NCBI GenBank assembly: GCA_910578855.1
Contig: CAJTRV010000034.1
Location: forward strand, 1-16,915
Direction: 5' to 3'
DNA: 16,915 nucleotides
Origin: an uncultured Bacilli bacterium
GTDB taxonomy: Bacteria > Bacillota_I > Bacilli_A > RF39 > UBA660
Shown: piece after piece, positions 13,700 to 16,915 of the stretch
Numbering within the stretch: position 1 is the stretch's first letter
Layout: every line of letters starts with the position of its first letter
Position numbers and translations under genes: made by a program
Notes under the pieces: model-generated
Seen by the model: only the letters and a program-made list of their open reading frames with translations
Told to the model about the DNA's origin: nothing
Database searches by the model: none

Positions 13700-16170
13700 A
13701 ATTAAAATTTAGAGCAGAAGCAAAAGATATTAAAATTTTTATCATATTTGCAATTCTACTATTTTATCTAGTAGCCATTGCTTTACTTAATATTACCGAA
13801 TTTATTAATACAGCAACACTGCATGGACTGAATCCTCTACCAGCGTTTGCGCCTGATATGATAGGACCAGTAATTGTATTCTATTTTGCCATTTTAATTA
13901 TGATTATTCTAAGTGTTAAATCTTATTTCTTTGATCGGGAGAAAGGATTTGGTATTAAAGAAGGAAAAAAAGAAGAAAGTGGTTATGCGAGATGGGCCAA
14001 AGATTCAGAATTAAAGAAGGAATTAACCAAAATTGATCCTAAAGCTGATGTTGTCGAAGCTGGAGGAATCCCTCTTATTAATAACAACAAAGAAATGTGG
14101 GTAGATAATGGAGAATATCATAACTTAATTATTGGATCAACGGGGGCAGGTAAAACACAAATTATCGTTCAGCCTTTAGTAAAAGTATTGGCAAAACATG
14201 GTGAATCAATGATTATTACCGACCCAAAAGGTGAAATTTATGAAAAAAATGCTGCTGAATTAAAGGAAAAAGGGTATAACATTGTCTTATTAAATTTCCG
14301 TGATCCACAACGGGGAAATGCATGGAATCCTTTGACATTACCATATCGCTTATACCAAGAACACAACTCAGATAAAGCGATTGAGTTATTAGATGACTTA
14401 GCACTTAACATTCTATATGATGAAAAAGCCCAAAACCAGGATCCATTCTGGGAAAAAACATCGGCCGATTATTTTTCTGGTTTGGCACTAGGGTTATTTG
14501 AAGATGCAATTGAGGAAGAGGTTAATATCAATAGTATTAATGTTATGACGACCATTGGAGAACAAAAAATTGCTGGTAGTCGTTATATCAACGAGTACTT
14601 CAGTGATAAAGATCCTGGTGGTGCAGCATATTCTAATGCTTCAAGTACTTTGGTTGCACCTAACGATACACGCGGAAGTATTTTATCGGTTTTCAAACAA
14701 AAAATTAAATTGTTTGCTACTCGTGAAAATATTTCAGAAATGTTAAGTTATAGTGATTTTGATATGAAAGAAATTGGGCGCCAAAAAACCGCTGTATTCC
14801 TTGTTATCCAAGATGAAAAGAAAACATATCATCCTTTGGTAACGATTTTCTTAAAACAGTGTTATGAGACATTAATTGATGTTGCCCAAGAAAATGGTGG
14901 AAAACTTCCATTCCGAACAAATTTTATTTTGGATGAGTTTGCTAATATGCCACCATTAAAAGATGTTACGACAATGATTACTGCATCCCGTTCGCGAAAT
15001 ATTCGATTTAATTTTATTATTCAAAACTTTGCCCAATTGACTCAAGTATATGGAAAAGAAAATGGGGAAACGATTAAAGGAAACTGCGGTAATATTATCT
15101 ACTTAATTAGTAGTGAATTAAATGCCTTAGAAGAAATTTCTAAGATGTGTGGTGAGAAAAAATCGAAAAAGGATGATAAAACCGCAAGTACTCCACTAAT
15201 TACGGTTAGTGACTTACAGCGGCTCAAACAAGGAGATACGATTGTACTTCGAATTAGAACGATGCCATTCCGAACGAAATTGGCTTTTAACTGGCAAATG
15301 GAAAAGGACAATCGCTGGGGGAAAAATTATGAACCATCTGGATACCCTTTACGGGAGAGAAAGCCAGTAAAGACATTTGATCTTAAAACAGTTGTCGATG
15401 AAAAAGTAAAGAAGCGTCGCGAAAAAATGTTTGGTGAAGCCGGTGGTCGTAATCCAATGATGGGAGCAGGAGGACCAGGAATGCCTCGGCAATTTCCACC
15501 CGGTGGCGCGATGGGTGGCGGAATGCCATCGATGTTTGGTGGGGCTTCTAACCCGATGGCGAATCCAATGTCAGGTTCAGCAAATCCGATGTCTGGAGGA
15601 ACCCCTAATGGAGCAAATCTCGATGATTTAATGAAACGAATTGACGCGCAATTAGCAGAGATTGAAAAAGAAGAAAAGGCTGAAAAGGAGAAACTTCGTG
15701 CAAAGGCACAAGAGGCAACTAAAGATGTATCTCCATCTTTAAAGCAAGAGATAAAACCTCTTTCGGATCCGAAGAAAGAGGAGAAACCTGAAAAGGCAGC
15801 CCAAGCAGAAGAGAAAAAACCAACTCCAGTAACAGTTCAGTTAAAGAAGGAAAAACAGTCAATTCCTGATAATCAAGAATTTGAGATTGATCAGTTATTG
15901 AAGCGAATTGATAGTCGCATTGCGGAACTAGAGGGAAATCCCAAAGAAGAGCCAACGTTGGAAAAATCAGTACACCAACCTAAAATAGAACCGGTGATTG
16001 AAAAGAAAGTTGTTGCAAAACCAGATGAAGTAAAATCAACAATTGAGAATAAGCCGACAACGATTTTATCAGAAGAGACAGAAAAAAAGTCAACAACTCC
16101 AGCAAAAAAAGAGGAGTATGTTACTGATGACCAATTCTTTGATGATTTCTTCTATGATGAAGAAGAATAG
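13696..16170 (+). CDS. virD4: VirD4/TraG-type coupling ATPase with unusual C-terminal tail (824 aa)
   Basis: The substrate-recruiting ATPase of the T4SS. Two N-terminal helices (about 11-33 and 54-76) are followed by the cytoplasmic motor. Walker A GSTGAGKT lies at 147-154, then MIITDPKGEIYE and NAWNPL, both typical of VirD4. Walker B is FILDEFANMPPL (D413, E414), followed by ASRSRNIRFNFIIQNFAQL. From about residue 580 the protein leaves the family pattern: a Gly/Pro/Met-rich stretch with repeated NPM (581-640), a segment LDDLMKRIDAQLAEIEKE (D643 onward), a Lys/Glu/Pro-rich linker, a second copy IDQLLKRIDSRIAELEG (D732 onward), then an acidic aromatic end (DDQFFDDFFYDEEE). The tail may bind substrates or partners. 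Ribosome site GAGGAGG; the ATG overlaps the previous stop. Last gene of the operon. Confidence 0.92.
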   Translation: MKLKFRAEAKDIKIFIIFAILLFYLVAIALLNITEFINTATLHGLNPLPAFAPDMIGPVIVFYFAILIMIILSVKSYFFDREKGFGIKEGKKEESGYARWAKDSELKKELTKIDPKADVVEAGGIPLINNNKEMWVDNGEYHNLIIGSTGAGKTQIIVQPLVKVLAKHGESMIITDPKGEIYEKNAAELKEKGYNIVLLNFRDPQRGNAWNPLTLPYRLYQEHNSDKAIELLDDLALNILYDEKAQNQDPFWEKTSADYFSGLALGLFEDAIEEEVNINSINVMTTIGEQKIAGSRYINEYFSDKDPGGAAYSNASSTLVAPNDTRGSILSVFKQKIKLFATRENISEMLSYSDFDMKEIGRQKTAVFLVIQDEKKTYHPLVTIFLKQCYETLIDVAQENGGKLPFRTNFILDEFANMPPLKDVTTMITASRSRNIRFNFIIQNFAQLTQVYGKENGETIKGNCGNIIYLISSELNALEEISKMCGEKKSKKDDKTASTPLITVSDLQRLKQGDTIVLRIRTMPFRTKLAFNWQMEKDNRWGKNYEPSGYPLRERKPVKTFDLKTVVDEKVKKRREKMFGEAGGRNPMMGAGGPGMPRQFPPGGAMGGGMPSMFGGASNPMANPMSGSANPMSGGTPNGANLDDLMKRIDAQLAEIEKEEKAEKEKLRAKAQEATKDVSPSLKQEIKPLSDPKKEEKPEKAAQAEEKKPTPVTVQLKKEKQSIPDNQEFEIDQLLKRIDSRIAELEGNPKEEPTLEKSVHQPKIEPVIEKKVVAKPDEVKSTIENKPTTILSEETEKKSTTPAKKEEYVTDDQFFDDFFYDEEE

Positions 16171-16188
16171 TATCGACTATTCTTTTTT
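16163..16188 (+). terminator. Rho-independent terminator of the T4SS operon, overlapping the virD4 stop
   Basis: The perfect 9-bp stem AAGAATAGT / ACTATTCTT with an ATCG loop runs into a T tract (six T, 16183-16188). The TAG stop codon of virD4 (16168-16170) lies inside the left arm, so the last codons and the terminator share sequence. Confidence 0.85.
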
Positions 16189-16206
16189 AGAATTCCACGA
16201 ATATAA

Positions 16207-16236
16207 TTTATATCCAAGTATTCTTCAGCATATAAT
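16207..16236 (+). promoter_or_regulatory. Probable promoter of the rhodanese gene
   Basis: TATAAT at 16231-16236, with a weak -35 candidate TTTATA (16207-16212) 18 bases upstream. It lies after the virD4 terminator and 17 bases before the ATG at 16254, implying independent transcription of the rhodanese gene. Confidence 0.55.
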
Positions 16237-16253
16237 ACACTAGGGTGATTTAT

Positions 16254-16547
16254 ATGATATCAAGTATTTCTGTTTCGGAATTATCTAAATTATTAGGGCG
16301 TGTTCAAATCATTGATATCAGAAGTGTAGAAAAATATAATGACAATCATATCCCTGGAGCAATGAATATTCCAGACGATAAATTATTAGCGCATTATCAA
16401 AAATATTTACTACCTGATCAACAATATTATTTATATTGTCAGAAAGGGATCAAAAGTTTGAAAGTATCGCAAATATTAAATCGACTAGGATATCATACAG
16501 CAAATTTAAATGGTGGTTATGAGAGTTGGATTTTGGAACATGATTAA
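16254..16547 (+). CDS. Single-domain rhodanese-like sulfurtransferase (97 aa)
   Basis: A compact cytoplasmic rhodanese domain. IIDIRSVEKYNDNHIPGAMNIP (residues 19-40) holds the usual D-x-R and H-I-P-G-A-x-N-I-P motifs. YLYCQKGIKS gives the active-site cysteine C62 with the CxxGxxS loop that carries the persulfide, and LNGGYESW is the typical C-terminal phrase. Such proteins move sulfane sulfur between thiols, and the physiological substrate cannot be told. The ATG at 16254 is preferred to the GTG at 16245 because AGGGTGA (16242-16248) makes a good ribosome site for the ATG and would overlap the GTG. It has its own promoter and nothing suggests a role in the secretion machine upstream, so it probably marks the start of ordinary genome sequence or a passenger gene. 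Confidence 0.88.
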   Translation: MISSISVSELSKLLGRVQIIDIRSVEKYNDNHIPGAMNIPDDKLLAHYQKYLLPDQQYYLYCQKGIKSLKVSQILNRLGYHTANLNGGYESWILEHD

Positions 16548-16585
16548 AAAGGATAGCATTGATTATAATACCTTTAAGGTTCACA

Positions 16586-16616
16586 CTAAATAAAAAGAAT
16601 GATAAAATTTATTTAG
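16586..16616. repeat. 9-bp perfect inverted repeat upstream of the IS3-type orfA
   Basis: CTAAATAAA (16586-16594) and TTTATTTAG (16608-16616) are exact reverse complements with 13 bases between them, 24 bases before the transposase start codon. It may form a hairpin in the leader of the transposase gene or be a protein-binding site. The gap 16548-16640 otherwise shows a TATAAT at 16564-16569 and no gene. Confidence 0.55.
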
Positions 16617-16640
16617 AGGGAATCAAGGAGGTGTTTTTTC

Positions 16641-16907
16641 GTGGGAAAACATAGAAAATGGACATTAGAAGAAAAAATTAAAATTGTAAAGGAATTTAAA
16701 AAAGGTGCAACTATATCATATCTAAACAATAAATATGGTATTTCTGGTTGTGGTACAGTAAGTCGTTGGAATAAAGAATATGATGAAGGAAGACTTGGTA
16801 TTGATAATCGTGGTAAAAGAAAACATCAAACAGAACTGGAGGATATTGATATCTTAAAAAAATCTTATGCTCTTCTGATGGAAATCCGCTCGCAGCAACA
16901 CAAATAG
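16641..16907 (+). CDS. IS3-family transposase OrfA (helix-turn-helix protein, 88 aa)
   Basis: Starts at GTG 16641 behind a strong AAGGAGGTG site (16625-16633). KWTLEEKIKIVKEF, then ISYLNNKYGISGCGTVSRW (helix-turn-helix with the Trp typical of this family) and YDEGRLGIDNRGKRK give the DNA-binding domain of IS3/IS150-type OrfA. ILKKSYALLMEIRSQQHK forms the C-terminal end. The length is normal for this protein, so it seems intact, but OrfB with the DDE catalytic domain would lie beyond the window. An A7 run (16856-16862), placed as A-AAA-AAA relative to the frame, could serve -1 frameshifting in IS3 fashion. The -1 frame after it stays open to the window end, though no OrfB motif can be recognised in those few codons. 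Confidence 0.8.
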   Translation: MGKHRKWTLEEKIKIVKEFKKGATISYLNNKYGISGCGTVSRWNKEYDEGRLGIDNRGKRKHQTELEDIDILKKSYALLMEIRSQQHK

Positions 16908-16915
16908 AAAAATAT
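16641..16915 (+). mobile_element. Left part of an IS3-type insertion sequence, cut by the window end
   Basis: Inferred from the OrfA gene. The left terminal inverted repeat must lie somewhere in 16548-16640 but cannot be fixed without the right end; no target duplication can be seen. Its position just downstream of the T4SS locus and the rhodanese gene could mark an edge of a mobile or rearranged region. Confidence 0.6.

Noticed and set aside
14555..14746. 63-codon + strand frame within virD4.
   Set aside because: It lies wholly inside the motor domain of VirD4 and has no independent signals.
1..16915. CRISPR arrays, tRNA or rRNA genes, oriT-like inverted repeats with nick sites.
   Set aside because: None could be recognised by eye on either strand; the longest gap between genes is under 100 bases.

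Overview
This is AT-rich DNA from a low-GC Firmicute, probably an uncultured member of the Bacilli or a walled relative of the Mollicutes. The evidence is the strong GGTGAT/AGGAGG ribosome sites, the TTGACA/TATAAT promoters with TGn extensions, a YfhO-family gene, and conjugation proteins of the PrgI/TrsC, TrsD and TrsE kinds. All tryptophans are read from TGG and the ORFs are full length, so the standard bacterial code applies. Species and replicon type cannot be told from the window. Every gene lies on the + strand. No gap between genes exceeds about 100 bases, and no tRNA, rRNA, CRISPR array, relaxase, integrase, replication gene or recognisable oriT was seen.

Layout. (1) 1-1948: the 3' two-thirds of a YfhO-type membrane glycosyltransferase-like gene. 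It appears disrupted by frameshifts at a T8 tract and at a striking G9 tract. (2) 2030-4174: a promoter-led operon of three single-pass pilin-like proteins (one tiny, plus a paralogous pair) and a TadZ/CpaE-like protein with a degenerate P-loop. (3) 4253-6205: three proteins sharing a VirB2-like two-helix module, two of them with signal peptides, in two transcription units with their own promoters and terminators. (4) 6304-16170: a long, tightly packed operon for a Gram-positive type IV secretion (T4SS) machine. It runs VirB6-like channel protein, PrgI/VirB3-like protein, a VirB4 split into TrsD-like and TrsE-like parts, a membrane-anchored cell-wall hydrolase (DPBB-like plus C39-like domains), an unknown anchored protein, and a VirD4 coupling ATPase with an unusual tail. 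It closes with a hairpin terminator. (5) 16254-16547: a single-domain rhodanese. (6) 16641 to the end: OrfA of an IS3-type insertion sequence whose remainder lies outside the window.

Working model (inference). VirB4 and VirD4 power a T4SS envelope channel formed by the VirB6-like and PrgI-like proteins. The C39/DPBB protein opens the wall. The VirB2-like and pilin-like proteins form or decorate a surface appendage, and the TadZ-like protein may position it. The pilin operon and the machine operon share a nearly identical 21-bp promoter/leader element, so they may be co-regulated. Mixing Tad-type features with a T4SS that has no relaxase in view is the most interesting aspect of the window.
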